Position numbers and translations under genes: made by a program. From Ceratotherium simum simum (taxonomy: Eukaryota > Chordata > Mammalia > Perissodactyla > Rhinocerotidae), in the NCBI RefSeq assembly GCF_000283155.1, contig NW_004454239.1:9097621-9161620 (forward strand): a DNA stretch of 64,000 bases, read 5' to 3'. Position 1 is the first letter of the stretch, and each line of letters begins with the position of its first letter. The notes under the pieces are model-generated. The model was given only the letters and a program-made list of their open reading frames with translations. It was not told the DNA's origin and did not search any database. Positions 33,863 to 44,603 of the stretch are shown here, in pieces.

Positions 33863-34706
33863 AGTGGCTAAGGGCATCCCCATTTCCAAGTTAGGATTGG
33901 TAGAGACGTACTCGTACCCAGTACAGCCTGATAAAGTGTATTCCACTGTATCATAAGCCTGGGAGTGCACCATGAAAGAGTCACAGCCAATAATAATTCG
34001 CTCTCTCACTGCGTTAGGAGAGTTCAGGGCAAGCCACACAATTAGTTTTTTGTTTTTGTTTTTAATGAAAGAGTTTTGTTGTTGGGTTGTTTAATTTTTC
34101 TTTTTAAGCAACTCAGAATGAGAAAGTTCAAACTCAATTTTAAGTTTTTAAATACTTCTTAACTAAGCAATTCACTAAATGGTAATTGCAAACACCTGTG
34201 ACCTGCCCAACACTGGCTACTTTGTATTACACAGAGACAGAGACAGGAGGGGGACGCCGAAACCAGGGTATGCAGCAAGATGCAGAGATTTGCTTAGGCC
34301 CCAAAGTTGTGACCAGCATTGACAGGACCTCAGTTAGGTCCTCAACAGCTAGCCTGAGAGATGATGGCAGGCAGGCAGTGTGGCACAATGAAAAGAGCCA
34401 GATTCCAAAAAAGGAGAGTTGGTGAATACCCAGCACACAGCAGCAAACTTGACTAAAAACACAATCTCCTTTTTAGAAGAGGCAGGATCTGCCTGCTGTT
34501 ACAAAGAGCATTTTTCATTCAACAAGTGGTTATTGGACCATGTTTATTCATTACGGGAGACGTGTGAGGGAGGCAAATCCTGTGAGGAGCTTACAGACGG
34601 CAGGACCCAAGCCAACTGTAAAGGACAATGACAGTCCATGGCATGCTAAGATGTATGCTGCAAGAAAAAGACCAAGTGCTATGATTCCTCTGGAACAGAA
34701 AATATG
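33863..34706. other. Single-copy or unrecognised DNA
   Basis: No gene. T-rich tracts occur around 34050-34110. A short block near 34515-34640 ('ttcaacaagtggttattgg', 'gaggagcttacagacgg') may be an old L1M-type relic. Short frames are not protein-like. Confidence 0.4.
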
Positions 34707-34924
34707 GGGCCGGCCTTGTGGCTTGGTGGTTAAGTGCGCGCACTGCGATGCTGGTGGCCCGGGTTCGGATCCCGGGTGCGCATCGAGGCACCACTTCTCC
34801 GTTCATCCTGAGGCCGAGTCCCACATACAGCAACTAGAAGGATGTGCAGCTACGACACACAACTATCCACTGGGGCTTTGGGGGGAAAAATAAAATAAAT
34901 AAAATCTTTAAAAAAAAAAAAAAA
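34707..34924 (+). mobile_element. ERE SINE, short-type, with target duplication
   Basis: Perissodactyl tRNA-derived SINE. It starts 'gggccggccttgtggcttgg', has a B-box-like 'ggttcggatcc' (34762-34772), then 'gaggccgagtcccacataca', 'ctggggctttggggg', an AATAAA-type tail and poly-A. Flanks 'agaaaatatg' at 34697-34706 and 34925-34934 are identical, a 10-bp target duplication. Copied by L1 machinery; looks fairly young. Confidence 0.95.
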
Positions 34925-35009
34925 AGAAAATATGGCAGCATTCCAGAGCGGAAAGAAAGAATAATGACACAGAACCTGTCCAATGTATTATAGTTATGAT
35001 AATTCCTAT

Positions 35010-35375
35010 GGTGTGATATTGACACTGAAATCAACAAAAGAGATCAGTGGAATAGAATTAGCAGTCCAGAAACAGATCCTCATGGGAATTTAGCATGTGA
35101 TGAAGACGACATTTCAAATAGGTAGGGAAAAGACTCAATACATGCAATAATTTGCCATCCACTTGGGAAAAGTTAAATTTAGATCATATATCTGATACCA
35201 TAGACAACAACCAAAAAATAAATCCTAGATAGTTTAATGAACTAAATGCACAAAAATCATATAAGTAATAGAAGAAACTACTGTTTTTAAATGTTTTAGA
35301 ACCTTGGGGTGGGGGGAGGAATGACATGAAACCCAGAAGCTATAATGAAACAAGATTGAGTGACTTGACCGTTTA
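35010..35375 (+). repeat. Degenerate L1 ORF2 fragment
   Basis: 'gagatcagtggaatagaatt', 'agcagtccagaaacagatcc', 'acttgggaaaagttaaat' and 'gatagtttaatgaactaaat' follow the order of L1 ORF2 after the reverse transcriptase ('atcaatggaacagaat...gagcccagaaataa'). Very diverged. Confidence 0.6.
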
Positions 35376-35449
35376 TAGTTTTTAAGTTTGTGTATTATTG
35401 GAATAATATGCCAATAAAAGTTAGCCTTCATCGTTATTATTAAATTCTT

Positions 35450-35585
35450 TAAACAAGCCTATGAGGTGTGATAACCCTGTTCTTACTGATAAAGAAATGG
35501 AGGCTTAGAGAGACTTGTAGCTCGGCCAGGTCCATCCCAGAGGCAGCTAAGAGTCCAGGATCTGCTCACTTGCCCACCTGCCCAC
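35450..35585 (-). repeat. MIR SINE
   Basis: Reverse MIR: 'acaagcctatgaggtgtgat', 'gataaagaaatggaggctta' and 'gagagacttgtag' followed by 'cagaggcagctaagagtcca'. Confidence 0.75.
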
Positions 35586-35649
35586 GCCTGGCAACATTTT
35601 GCTCAAAATAACTCTCTGAAACCAGGGTTGAGTAGTAGGAATAATACCT

Positions 35650-35860
35650 CATGTTCTACTCTGTCTTTTCAAAGTATTTTCTCTGTCATTACCTCATTCC
35701 ATTCCCAGTGCAGCCCCATGCAGTGGAATGGAGGATAGCTACAATCATCTCTGTTTCACAGACAAGGAAATTGAGGTCTGACGGTAGGTGGCTGGCTGGG
35801 GTCACGAGCTTGTGGAGCAGAGATGTGGCTGGACTCCAAAGCCCTTTGTTCCTGGTTAAA
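35650..35860 (-). repeat. MIR SINE
   Basis: A second reverse MIR directly after the first: 'tgtcattacctcattccatt', 'ctctgtttcacagacaagga', 'aattgaggtctgacggtag' and 'gagcagagatgtggctggac'. Two MIRs side by side in the same orientation, each with its own core. Confidence 0.7.
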
Positions 35861-36754
35861 AGCTTTCTTCATTTCGTCCCAAGGTCTCTCTGAGACGCTC
35901 GCCAATGTTTCAGTGTCTTCAACAGTGAACAGCAAAACACCTGTGGTTCCCAGGCATTTAAATGTAAACGAGCACATTTGACAGGAGACAAAGAATCAAA
36001 CCTTCCTTCAAAGAAATCCAAACAGCAGGCTCCTTACCTCCACCTTCTAGCTGCACACTTAATTCGTGGGTAATGTTGCTGATTAGCCAGCCTTCAATTA
36101 ACTGTCAAAAGGAAAATGTTACAGCAGCATTTCCGGGAGTGGGTGGGTGGGAGGTGTGGGCGGGGTGGCAGCAAGAAGAAGCAGCACTCACGCTCACTCT
36201 TCGCTCCATTGTGTCTCAACACATGTAATTCCTCTGTAGTCATTCTTCCTGCGACGCGTGACTGGATTCTAATAACTGATATAACAAGCAGGTCGTGCAC
36301 ATGTATATATTCCCTCTAGGGGTACAGGCAGTTCCACTTAATTTATAATCATTTTTATTTCATTGAAAAACTCAGACAGCGTCATAAGGTACTATTAACT
36401 CAAGTGCTCTCTGACATAGACTCACTTTCTTGGAGACACTGGAGAGAGACGGTCTCTCACAGATGACTGTGACCCTGGAGTGGCAGGCAGGCATAGTGTC
36501 ACGAGATGGAATCACATAATGCACCATGATCTTGACATAACTACACTTTAGGGATTTTAAAGGGATTTGCTTCCCTGGAGCCCACCATCAGCAGCTTTCT
36601 CAAGGTGCTTGGCCATGTCAGAGCATAATAATTCACTACTGACTTCTGTAAAATGTGGAAGATGGGCTGGCCAGAGCCCTCTGGACACAGAGCAAGAAGG
36701 AATGACAGAGAGGCCACCAGCTCAGGCTCCGGGTCACACACCTCACCACTGTCT
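35861..36754. other. Single-copy DNA
   Basis: No gene or repeat recognised. A purine/G-rich segment lies at 36130-36185. Short open frames on both strands are chance. Confidence 0.45.
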
Positions 36755-36912
36755 TCAGTCAAGTCTTATAACTCTCCTGAGATTGTTCACTTGCACAATA
36801 GGGAAAAATACAAGCAGCTACCTCTTCATGTTTTGTGAGGACTGAACAAGAAAAGGCAGGCAGCACAGAAGAAACTGTCAGCAAACGTTCAGCATTAGCA
36901 TTAGCATTATTT
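36755..36912 (+). repeat. MIR SINE
   Basis: Forward MIR 3' part: 'gtcaagtcttataactctcc', 'acttgcacaatagggaaaaa', 'tgttttgtgaggactgaaca'. Ends next to a short (CATTAG)3 run at about 36892-36909. Confidence 0.65.
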
Positions 36913-37139
36913 ATTCTCCATATTTTACACCACAAATCTCAGCATACTTGACTAATTAAAAAAAAGGCAATAAAATCACATACTTTATTTTTCCTTAATG
37001 TAGAGCCATGACTAACACGTTTCACCTTGCAAGATTTTACGAAAAGAGGATGTACTTCTAACCATTTGTAGGATAGATTTTTTTACTCACTCAGACAAAC
37101 CAAAAAAATATCCACAGATGTTACATGCTAATGGCTCCT

Positions 37140-37620
37140 CAACCAGCTCCACACCCTTTTTCATGATTTCCACATCCTTCACTGTTTCCATGGCCCTCTT
37201 TGTGCAACAAGCTTTGAACTGAGGGCCAGTTATCCCCCTGGATCTTCTGTACGTTTACACGCGGGCTGGATGTCTTCCACTGGCTCCTCCAGATCTGCTC
37301 ACCATCCTCTCCACCCAGCTCTCTGATGAAGGGCTGCAGGTTCCCACACCCTCTGCTTCCCAGCCAAGAATCATAGCAAGGGAGGAGACGGAGGTCAGGG
37401 CATGAATCACGTGGCTCCTTCCCTCAGGCTGAGCATCCTCCAACAGAGGCTCCGCTCATCTCCAGGAGAGCTTCCCTGCAGACCCTTTCCTGCCAGATTT
37501 CTGTTACCTGAGCCCTCCTTTTCTCCCTTAGGATCTAGGGGTGATAAGAGCTCCCACTGTAGCTGGCCCCAGATTACCCTACACCCCATCAACACTTTTA
37601 TAAATAGTCTTTTCTTGAAT
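37140..37620 (+). repeat. Possible LTR-like repeat
   Basis: The end of this block, 'ggatctaggggtgataagag', 'ctcccactgtagctggcccc' and 'acacttttataaatagtctt', resembles the 3' end of a dispersed mammalian LTR ('aggggtggtaacagctcc...ttgtaaatagtccctt'). The 5' part is unrecognised; boundary uncertain. Frames in it (37255-37443 minus) are not genes. Confidence 0.35.
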
Positions 37621-37720
37621 TAGACTAATTAGCTGTTTACTAAGTGATACATTTTATTTTGTCATGTGTCAACAAATTTCCAGCCCTTTAATTATGATTC
37701 TTTGTTCTTCCCTTTCCTTG

Positions 37721-37966
37721 TTTTTTTTTTTTTTTTTTTTGGTGAGGAAGAGTGTCCCTGAACTACCATCCATTGCCAATTTTCCTCTTTTTGCTTGAGG
37801 AAGATTGGCCCTGAGCTAACATCTGTGCCCATCTTCCTGTATTTTGCATATGGGATACCACTGCAGCATGGCTTGATGTAGGTCCATGCCCAGGATCCGA
37901 ACCCACGAAACCCGGGCCACCAAAGCAGAGTGTGCAAATTTAATCACAACACCACCCAGCCAGCCC
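37721..37966 (-). mobile_element. ERE SINE, long-type, reverse
   Basis: Begins with a 20-nt T-run (element poly-A), then 'aagattggccctgagctaac', 'atctgtgcccatcttcctgt', 'cccaggatccgaaccc' and ends 'cagccagcccc'. Flanks 'cttccctttc' at 37707-37716 and 37967-37976 match, a target duplication of at least 10 bp. Full length. Confidence 0.93.
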
Positions 37967-37999
37967 CTTCCCTTTCGTTTTGATATGAGACCTCCATTA

Positions 38000-38485
38000 T
38001 ATTAGTCAGCATTCTTATGGCTGGAAATGACAAAAATCCAATTCAAACTAGTCTAAGTGAAAAAAAATAATGAAAAAAATGCAATGTTCAGGTATAAATC
38101 CAGGGGCTCAAACAAAGTCACAGGGACTCTGTGTCTCTCTCCGTTTCTTATTTCTATTTTCCCTAGTAATGGATTCTCCCTAAGCAAGTTCATCTACATG
38201 GTGGCAAAGATGGCCGTCAATAGCTGTGGACTTACATCGTCTTCACAAAACTAGTTTTAGTAAAAAGACAGTGCCTCTTTCCCAGAGGTTCCAGCAAAAG
38301 TCCTAGGAGGGTTCTGATTGGCTTGTGCTGGGTTACATGAGCAGGGATGGTGCTCTGATTAGCCAGGTGTGAGTCAAATGCCTTTTAGCCAGGAGATGGA
38401 GTGAGCCCTACCTGGACCACAAGGACTGAGAATAATGAAGACGTAGTTCTCTGAAGAGATGCTAGTCTGAGGAAAAAATGCATAT
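38000..38485 (+). repeat. Dispersed MER/LTR-like repeat (copy 1 of 2)
   Basis: 'ggctggaaatgacaaaaatc', 'atggtggcaaagatggccgt', 'cctctttcccagaggttcca', 'gcaaaagtcctaggagggtt', 'ctgattggcttgtgctgggt' and 'ccacaaggactgagaataat' follow a common eutherian repeat in order. A related start is found at 60.9 kb. I cannot assign the family name safely. Confidence 0.55.
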
Positions 38486-39009
38486 AACCATAAAGCCATG
38501 AACTCTTTCTTGATAACTCTGACTTCACCAAATGACCCCAAAAGTCCTCAGAAATGGTGCATACAAAAACCACATGGAACTAGTCTCCTTCTCTTCACAT
38601 TCTACTCTTAGGCAAGAGCTAGCCCTTTCTCCTGCACAGAAAAGACCACCACCAAAGAACCATCCTTCGGGCAAGCAGAGAGACCAAGGGACTTAACATT
38701 CTCTGAGTCACACAGAAAGATACCTGGTGCATTTAGATACACAGAAGGATTCAACCTACCCACTCCAGGCTGGTACTCGTTCAGAACCAAAGCTAATTCC
38801 TATGGCTCATCCTAGTATCCAGGAGACTTCCTGTGACCAAGGCTCAGGAACCAAGAATGGAGAAAGAAGAAACAATTACTGCAGCAGCCTTCTGAGGAAA
38901 AGGACCTCTTTAGAAGACAAGAGTTGAGATTAGGGGTTTAAGTATGACAATCTAAGGACATAGGGGATAAAACTTAAATGATTATCAAAAGACAATTTTA
39001 CCTACCAAG
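38486..39009. other. Single-copy DNA
   Basis: Nothing recognised. Short frames only. Confidence 0.4.
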
Positions 39010-39566
39010 GATTATATGCCCAATGGTCTACATTCAAGGAGTCATGCTGTGTGCCAGCCATTGCAGTTTCTGGGGTACAATGGAGTGAAAGTCAGCCAGG
39101 GTCCTGCCCTCACTGAGCTTACAGGCAGAGAATCAAGCAGGTAGGGACAGTGAAGTGGGATAAGCACAGTGACAGGGAACACAGATGGCATGGGAACACA
39201 CAGGAAGGACATGCAACTTAGGCTGAAGGAATCAGTGAAGGCCTCTCAAGGGAATGATGTCTAAGTCAGCACCTAAAGGGGGAGGAAGTGCTCAGCAGCA
39301 GGGCTGGAAGGAGGAAAGGGCAGGGAGTATAGGGAAAATCAAGAGTCCAGCGTTCCTTCACTCATGCAACAAATGTTTATTGAGGGCTGCTGTGAGCCGA
39401 GCAGCAAGAGTGCAGTAGTGGACAGGCCAGATGCCCGCAGAGAGTTCAGGGAAAAGAACAAGGAATCCAAACAGAAAGGTTAATTACAGATTGTGGTGTA
39501 TCCTGTGGTGACAGAGAGTCTACGGAGAGGAGGGGTTAGGAGAGGGCATGTGAAGATACTGTGGGG
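39010..39566 (+). repeat. Old L1M-type 3'-UTR-like repeat, part 1
   Basis: Two related phrases in series: 'gtgtgccagccattgcagtt...tgccctcactgagcttacag' and 'tcatgcaacaaatgtttatt...gattgtggtgtatcctgtgg'. The block continues across two ERE insertions to about 40790. Confidence 0.5.
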
Positions 39567-39826
39567 GGGTGTCAGCCGGGTGGTGTAGCAGTTAAGTGTG
39601 TGCGCTCCACTTCAGCAGCCCAGGGTTTGCAGGTTTGGGTCCTGGGCGTGGACTTATGCACTGCCTGTCAGGCCATGCTGTGGCGGCGTCCCATATAAAG
39701 TAGAGGAAGATGGGCACGGATGATAGCCCAGGGCCAATCTTCCTCAGCAAAAAGAAGAGGATTGGCAACAGACATTAGCTCAGGGCTAATCTTCCTCAAA
39801 AATCAAACAAACAAACAAAAAATAGT
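39567..39826 (+). mobile_element. ERE SINE, long-type
   Basis: Forward ERE: 'gtgtcagccgggtggtgtag', B-box-like 'ggtttgggtcc' (39632-39642), 'cgtcccatataaagtagagg', 'aagatgggcacggatgatag', 'gctaatcttcctcaaaaatc' and an (AAAC)n tail. The flanks 'atactgtg' and 'atagtgtg' may be a decayed target duplication. It has inserted into an older L1M-like block. Confidence 0.92.
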
Positions 39827-40335
39827 GTGAGGTAACAGCTGAGGCAAAGCTAAAGGATAAGGATCAGCAATCCTGTCAGAGCTAGGGGAAGAAGACACAG
39901 CAGGGCAGTGTCTGAGGGCAGAGGGGACTTGGTCTATTTGGAGAAGAGAGAGGAGGCCAATGTGTGTGGAGGGTAGGGAGCAGAGGAGAGAGTGGTTTGA
40001 GACGAGGTGAGTAGGTTGTTCTTAGGTGGGGCCAAGAGAGCCGAGGCAGGGGTTTCACTTGAAGTGCACGGGGAGCCTGTGGGAGGCTTTAAAGGCAGAA
40101 TCATTTGACCCAGTTAGATTTTAGGTCACTCTAGCTGCTAGGAGGAGAAAGGGTTGTAGAAGACCCACTAGGATGTTATCCTAGTGGCCCAGGTGAGAAA
40201 TGACTGTGGCCTGAACATGGCTGGTGGTCGTGGAGAAACAGAGAAGTGACGGGATTTGAAATATATTCCAGAGGCAGAACCAGCAATACCATTGGTGTTG
40301 GGTGAGAGAAAAGGACGAGTAAAAAGTACTCATAG
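39827..40335 (+). repeat. Old L1M-type 3'-UTR-like repeat, part 2
   Basis: Continues the interrupted block: 'ggagcctgtgggaggcttta', 'aaggcagaatcatttgaccc', 'aggtcactctagctgctagg', 'gtggcccaggtgagaaatga', 'cctgaacatggctggtggtc' and 'ttgaaatatattccagagg'. Same order as the 15.6-kb copy. Confidence 0.55.
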
Positions 40336-40550
40336 GGGGCCAGCCCCGTGGCTTGGCGGTTGTGTGCGCGCTCCGCTGCTGGCGGCCCAGGTTCGGATCC
40401 TAGGCGCGCACCGATGCACCGCTTCTCTGGCCATGCTGAGGCCGCGTCCCACATACAGCAACTGGAAGGATGTGCAGCTGTGACATACAACTATCTACTG
40501 GGGCTTTGGGGGGGAAAAATAAATAAATAAAATCTTAAAAAAAAAAAAAA
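40336..40550 (+). mobile_element. ERE SINE, short-type, with perfect target duplication
   Basis: Starts 'ggggccagccccgtggcttg', B-box-like 'ggttcggatcc' (40390-40400), 'gaggccgcgtcccacataca', 'ctactggggctttggggggg', 'aaataaataaataaaatc' and poly-A. Flanks 'aaaaagtactcatag' at 40321-40335 and 40546-40560 are identical (15 bp, the A's shared with the tail). It is the clearest young SINE in the window. Confidence 0.97.
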
Positions 40551-40790
40551 GTACTCATAGGTTTTAGTTTGAGGAGCCAGATTGAGCTGGAGTTCAGCGT
40601 GTGTGGCAAGTGTTGAGGGATGAGGGATAAGGTGGGCAAGGTGTGCAGAAGCCAAACCGAAAGGCTGTCTAGACATTCCATTAAGGAAATGCATTTTTAT
40701 CATGAGGGCAGTGAAGAGATTATTGTGGTGTTGTCTAGAAATCTCACTCTGGAGATCTTACTTCTAGCAAGATCTAGTAAGAAGGGGCAG
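40551..40790 (+). repeat. Old L1M-type 3'-UTR-like repeat, part 3
   Basis: 'gttttagtttgaggagccag' resumes the block after the ERE. 'gctgtctagacattccatta' and 'tggagatcttacttctagca' are weak later matches. Confidence 0.4.
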
Positions 40791-41252
40791 GAATGGTGAT
40801 GAGGGGAATCCTGGGCAGCCGGTGTGCTAACTGAGGCAGGAGCGGATGCCCTTTGGAATTTAAGTGGGTGTGATGTTGTTGTTGTTGCCTCTTCCAGTGA
40901 CAGGAGAGAGGATGAAGTATACTTAGTGCCTGGGAACCTGCCCAGTGGTTCACGTGGGTTCCCATTAGGGGGCCGAGGAAGGAGGTGGGTCCTTGCAGTG
41001 TCTCCACCCCACCCCAACACCTGCGGACTGCAGAATTCCAGAATTCCATCCTCCTAGCAAGCCACACATGGCCCCACTTTCCTACCTAGTCTCACTGTCC
41101 TCAAATTCCCCCAGGAAACACCAAGAAAAATGCCATGCAGGCATGCTACTTGGGGTGGGGGGTAATGCTAATTCATGCTAATTTCAATTTTCAACTTCTT
41201 ATTGTATTTTCTTTAACAATTGAATTTCTTTTTTAAAAAATCATGTTAATTA
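40791..41252. other. Single-copy DNA
   Basis: No gene or repeat recognised. The frames 40700-41020 and 40774-41067 (minus) overlap each other and part of the preceding repeat, so they are not genes. Confidence 0.4.
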
Positions 41253-41490
41253 GGGGCTGGCCCAGTGGTGTAGTGGTTAAGTTCATGTGCTGCGCTTCGG
41301 CGGCCTGGGGTTCATAGGTTTGGATCCTGGTCGTGGACCTACTCACCGCTTATCAAGCCACGCTGTGGCAGTGTCCCATATAAAGTAGAGGAAGATGGGC
41401 TTGGATGTTAGCCCAGGGCCAATCTTCCTCAGCAAAAAGAGGAGGATTGGCATCAGATGTTAGCTCAGGGCTAATCTTCCTCACAAAAAA
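41253..41490 (+). mobile_element. ERE SINE, long-type, with target duplication
   Basis: Starts 'ggggctggcccagtggtgta', B-box-like 'ggtttggatcc' (about 41318-41328), 'gtgtcccatataaagtagag', 'gatgttagcccagggccaat', 'gggctaatcttcctca' and a short poly-A. Flanks 'aaaaaatcatgttaatta' (41235-41252) and 'aaaaaatcacgttaatta' (41491-41508) match at 17 of 18 positions. Confidence 0.96.
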
Positions 41491-41508
41491 AAAAAATCAC
41501 GTTAATTA

Positions 41509-41864
41509 AACACTATACTCCTGCTCTCAGCAGTCTAATTATCACAACCATGTAATCTGTTAAAAGAAGTGGGTTAAAATGTTTGATGTTAACACATGGC
41601 TTTCTAGGACAGTTTCCTAAATGCCCAACATTTGCTAATTGAAGAGAAAAAATGACCATAACTTCTGGCCTAAATATTGCCAGAAAATAAGGAGCCAAGT
41701 TGTCCCCTCCCTCATTCGCACAGAATCCAACCTTCAACAGCATTGAAGGGTCTGCAGAATCCGTTTGGAAGCTCGGCAGCCCTGACGCCACCACCCAGCT
41801 CCAGTCCCAGCTACCGCGTGCTCTCATGTCCTGCATAAAGTGGAGCTCAAGGGCACACGCGGAT
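41509..41864. other. Single-copy DNA
   Basis: AT-rich first half, no recognised repeat. The frame 41513-41836 minus is not protein-like. Confidence 0.4.
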
Positions 41865-42005
41865 CTGAGTCTTGGCCTTGCTACTTATCTCTCTGGGCTT
41901 TAATTATCTCAAAGTATGTTAGATGAGTTATCATATTTACACACTTAAAACAGTGCTTGGAACATAGAGCCATAGAAGTGTTTGCTCTCAATGTCATTAT
42001 CACTA
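41865..42005 (+). repeat. MIR SINE
   Basis: Forward MIR: 'tgagtcttggccttgctact', 'tatctctctgggctttaatt', 'cttaaaacagtgcttggaac', 'atagagccatagaagtgttt'. Confidence 0.75.
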
Positions 42006-43210
42006 CTTTATTATTATTACAACTTCTGCTACTGTCAAAGGCTCTCTCAGGGGAGGTTCTGATGGGTCGTTTGCTCCGTGGTATGAATTGAAGACACTGG
42101 TTCCTTCTCTCAGGGGAATCTGCAATAAAGCACTAGTCTTAATGGTGAAACAAAGACATTTCAGGCTGAAGGGAGGTGGAGAGAAGGCCCCACAGGAGTG
42201 AGTTTTTCTTGCTGAGGGAGGCTTCCGAGGTGAGCTCTGTCTGCCTGGCCCCCCAGCCCAGAGCGAGCCTGGCCTGCCTCCCCTTGCCCATCTTCTCTGT
42301 CAGAGGATCCCACCTGGAACAGCTCCCTGAGGAGCTGACTGTGCTGGGGCTGAGGAACCAGCACAGCAGGGGCTCCGAGGCAGAAAGAAGGGGAGTGACA
42401 AATGCTTCATTCCCATTGATTTTGCAATCAGAAGATCCAGAAAGGAGCTACTTAATTTCACCATACATGTACATTTTGTGTCATTTGGGGGTAAAATATC
42501 TACACACGCACACATACACACATGGTCACAAACTTGGCCCAGCTCTGAGCAAAAGCACCAGAGGAGGAATGTTTGTGGGCTGTGAGCACTGAACAGGCAG
42601 GAGCATCCTCCTGTCCGCTCAGCATCCCAGGGCATGCCAACAGTGCTTCCACCAAGGCCCTGGCGCAGGCTGCAGCTCCTTCTGGAGTCTGCAGAGGGGT
42701 GGGTGGGGGCAGGGTGGGAGGCCCATCCTCAAGCTGGAGGGCAGGCTGGCCAGGGCTGCGTGATTCCAGCCAGGTACCAGGGCAGCTGCAAAGCTCTAGA
42801 TCAGAGCAGAAAAAACGAAATGCGACAGGAAGTTGGGTGCTTTTATGCTAATGAACCCAAGCCATGTTTTGTTTTTTTTTTTTCATTCAATCAGTGATTT
42901 AATTACGAGAAAAGTGAACAGTGTTAAAGCCACACGAGGCACCAAGACTCCGGGAGGCCCGACAGGGTAAATACAATCATACATTGTAATGAAACCTGGC
43001 GGAGGCCTTTCAGCCACCAGATCAGAGCACTCCCATGCTTTTGGAGAAGCATAAACAATGCAAAAGCCTGTAATTGCTGTGTTAGTCATGGCATCCATTG
43101 GTATAGAATACCAATACCACTCCACGCTGCCAGCTCCCTGGCACTCATGGGGCACGCAGTTACACTGTTCTGTGCTGGGAGGGCCCCAGAGACTGGGAAG
43201 CTGTTTGTCC
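42006..43210. other. Single-copy DNA
   Basis: No recognised gene. The longest frame is 42883-43293 minus (136 codons), partly inside the LTR that begins at 43211, so its N-terminal 28 codons come from a retroviral LTR. The remainder has no domain I recognise. A short CA-rich run lies near 42505-42525. Confidence 0.45.
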
Positions 43211-43824
43211 TGTGGGAGATCAAAATTGGCCACCCTGAAATATGTCTCTTTATCTTCATTATTTTCTCTGATGGAAATTATTTTCTCCCCCACTAACTCC
43301 CTAAAAAAATTTTAACTGGCAGGGTCCTTGCTAAGCCCGTTATTTTCAAAGTTCTGTTTACCAAATATTTACATTTGTAAAGGTATCTCCCTCTCTGTAC
43401 TGGGAAGAGGGGGGGGATGGCCTTGTCTCTGGAAACTCTTATCAGGAGGGAAGGAGAGAACTTAAATCTACATACTATTGATTACTATAATTCCTGTCTC
43501 TCCAGTCACGTTCTCTAGAGGTGGCCCTGCAAAGAACTGTCTGACAAACATTTACATTTCCCTCTCCATGTGAATTGTCTTTTTCCCCTCTGACATCCCA
43601 AAGCCCCCACCCCCAACATCCTCCTTTGTCTTTAGCTGAAGATAGTATTTAAGATGAGAATTTCTGCCACTGTGTTGAGAAACTCAGTTTCCCTGGTTTC
43701 TCCTGTGTATACATGTTATTAAACTTGGCATTATTTTCTCCTGCTAACCTGTCTTTTAATTATATGGCCAGCCATAAGAAGCTTAAAGGAAAGGGCGGAA
43801 GGGGATTCTCCCTCTTCCCCAACA
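43211..43824 (+). repeat. Solo LTR of a class I ERV
   Basis: 614 bp, TG...CA: starts 'tgtgggagatcaaaattggc' and ends 'ctccctcttccccaaca'. It has polyadenylation-type 'gttattaaacttggcattat' near 43720 and a leader 'tttctcctgctaacctgtct'. The 4-mers 'gtcc' at 43207-43210 and 43825-43828 flank it exactly, the duplication length of class I retroviruses. Same family as the minus-strand LTR at 62122-62784 but shorter internally. Recombination between two LTRs removed the provirus. Confidence 0.9.
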
Positions 43825-44024
43825 GTCCCCAGCACCCTCGAGACCCCTGCTGAGGCCTCCATCAGCACCCCAGAGATGCCAGCAATCACAACCCACCCCC
43901 CCGCCCCGTTTCTCACCATACACAGGACTCATGGTGACAGGGGCTGAGGGAAGGCCTTGTTTCCTCAACGGCACCCAGGTGGCCCCAACCAACTGCTTCC
44001 CGGGCATCATTCCCCCAGAGCAAG

Positions 44025-44332
44025 GCTGTCCAACAGAAACACAAAGCCAGCCACATGTGTAATTTAAAATTTTCTAGTAACCACATTAAAAAGAGTAAAA
44101 AGAAACAGGTGAAATTAATTGTAATCATATATTTTATTTAACTCAACATATCCAATATATTGTAATTTCAATATATAATCAATATAAAAAAGTATCAATG
44201 AGATAGTTGACATTTCTTGTACTAAATATTGAAACCAGGTGTGTGTTTTAGACTTAAAGCACATGTCAGTCAGACTAGCTGCATTTCAGGGGCTCAATAG
44301 CCACAAGTAGCTAATGGTGCAGCCCAGCCTGG
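44025..44332 (+). repeat. hAT-Charlie type DNA transposon relic
   Basis: 'aaggctgtccaacagaaaca', 'gccacatgtgtaatttaaaa', 'ttttctagtaaccacattaa', 'gaaacaggtgaaattaattg', 'aatcaatataaaaaagtatc' and 'ggctcaatagccacaagtag' follow a common non-autonomous hAT MER family with a 'gtccaatagaa' start. The family number is not certain. Confidence 0.7.
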
Positions 44333-44603
44333 GGAACCAGACAGACCATGGCCTCCCTGAGCCACCTCACACCCTGGGCCCTGTGAGCCTGGAGTCCCCA
44401 CCTCACCCCTTGGTGGAGGAGAACCCAGCCCAGCTCTGACGGCCCGAAGACCAGCTGGTGCCCAGCACCACGCCTGAGCTTCCCTCATCTGCCCAGCTGT
44501 TCTGAGGCCTCTCCAGGCTGGAGAAAATGGCCCGGAGGGCCCAACCTGACCACAGCAACATGCTGAGTTTGGAAAAAACTTCTCTCTGTACAACAGGAGC
44601 TAC

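Noticed and set aside
34740..34775. tRNA-like B-box possibly marking a tRNA gene
   Set aside because: It belongs to an ERE SINE with a poly-A tail and target duplication. No cloverleaf-sized standalone tRNA.
41281..41335. 'cttcggcggcc' resembling a U6 snRNA start
   Set aside because: It is part of the tRNA-derived head of an ERE SINE.
42883..43293. 136-codon minus-strand frame
   Set aside because: Its N-terminal 28 codons lie inside a retroviral LTR. The remainder is not recognised.
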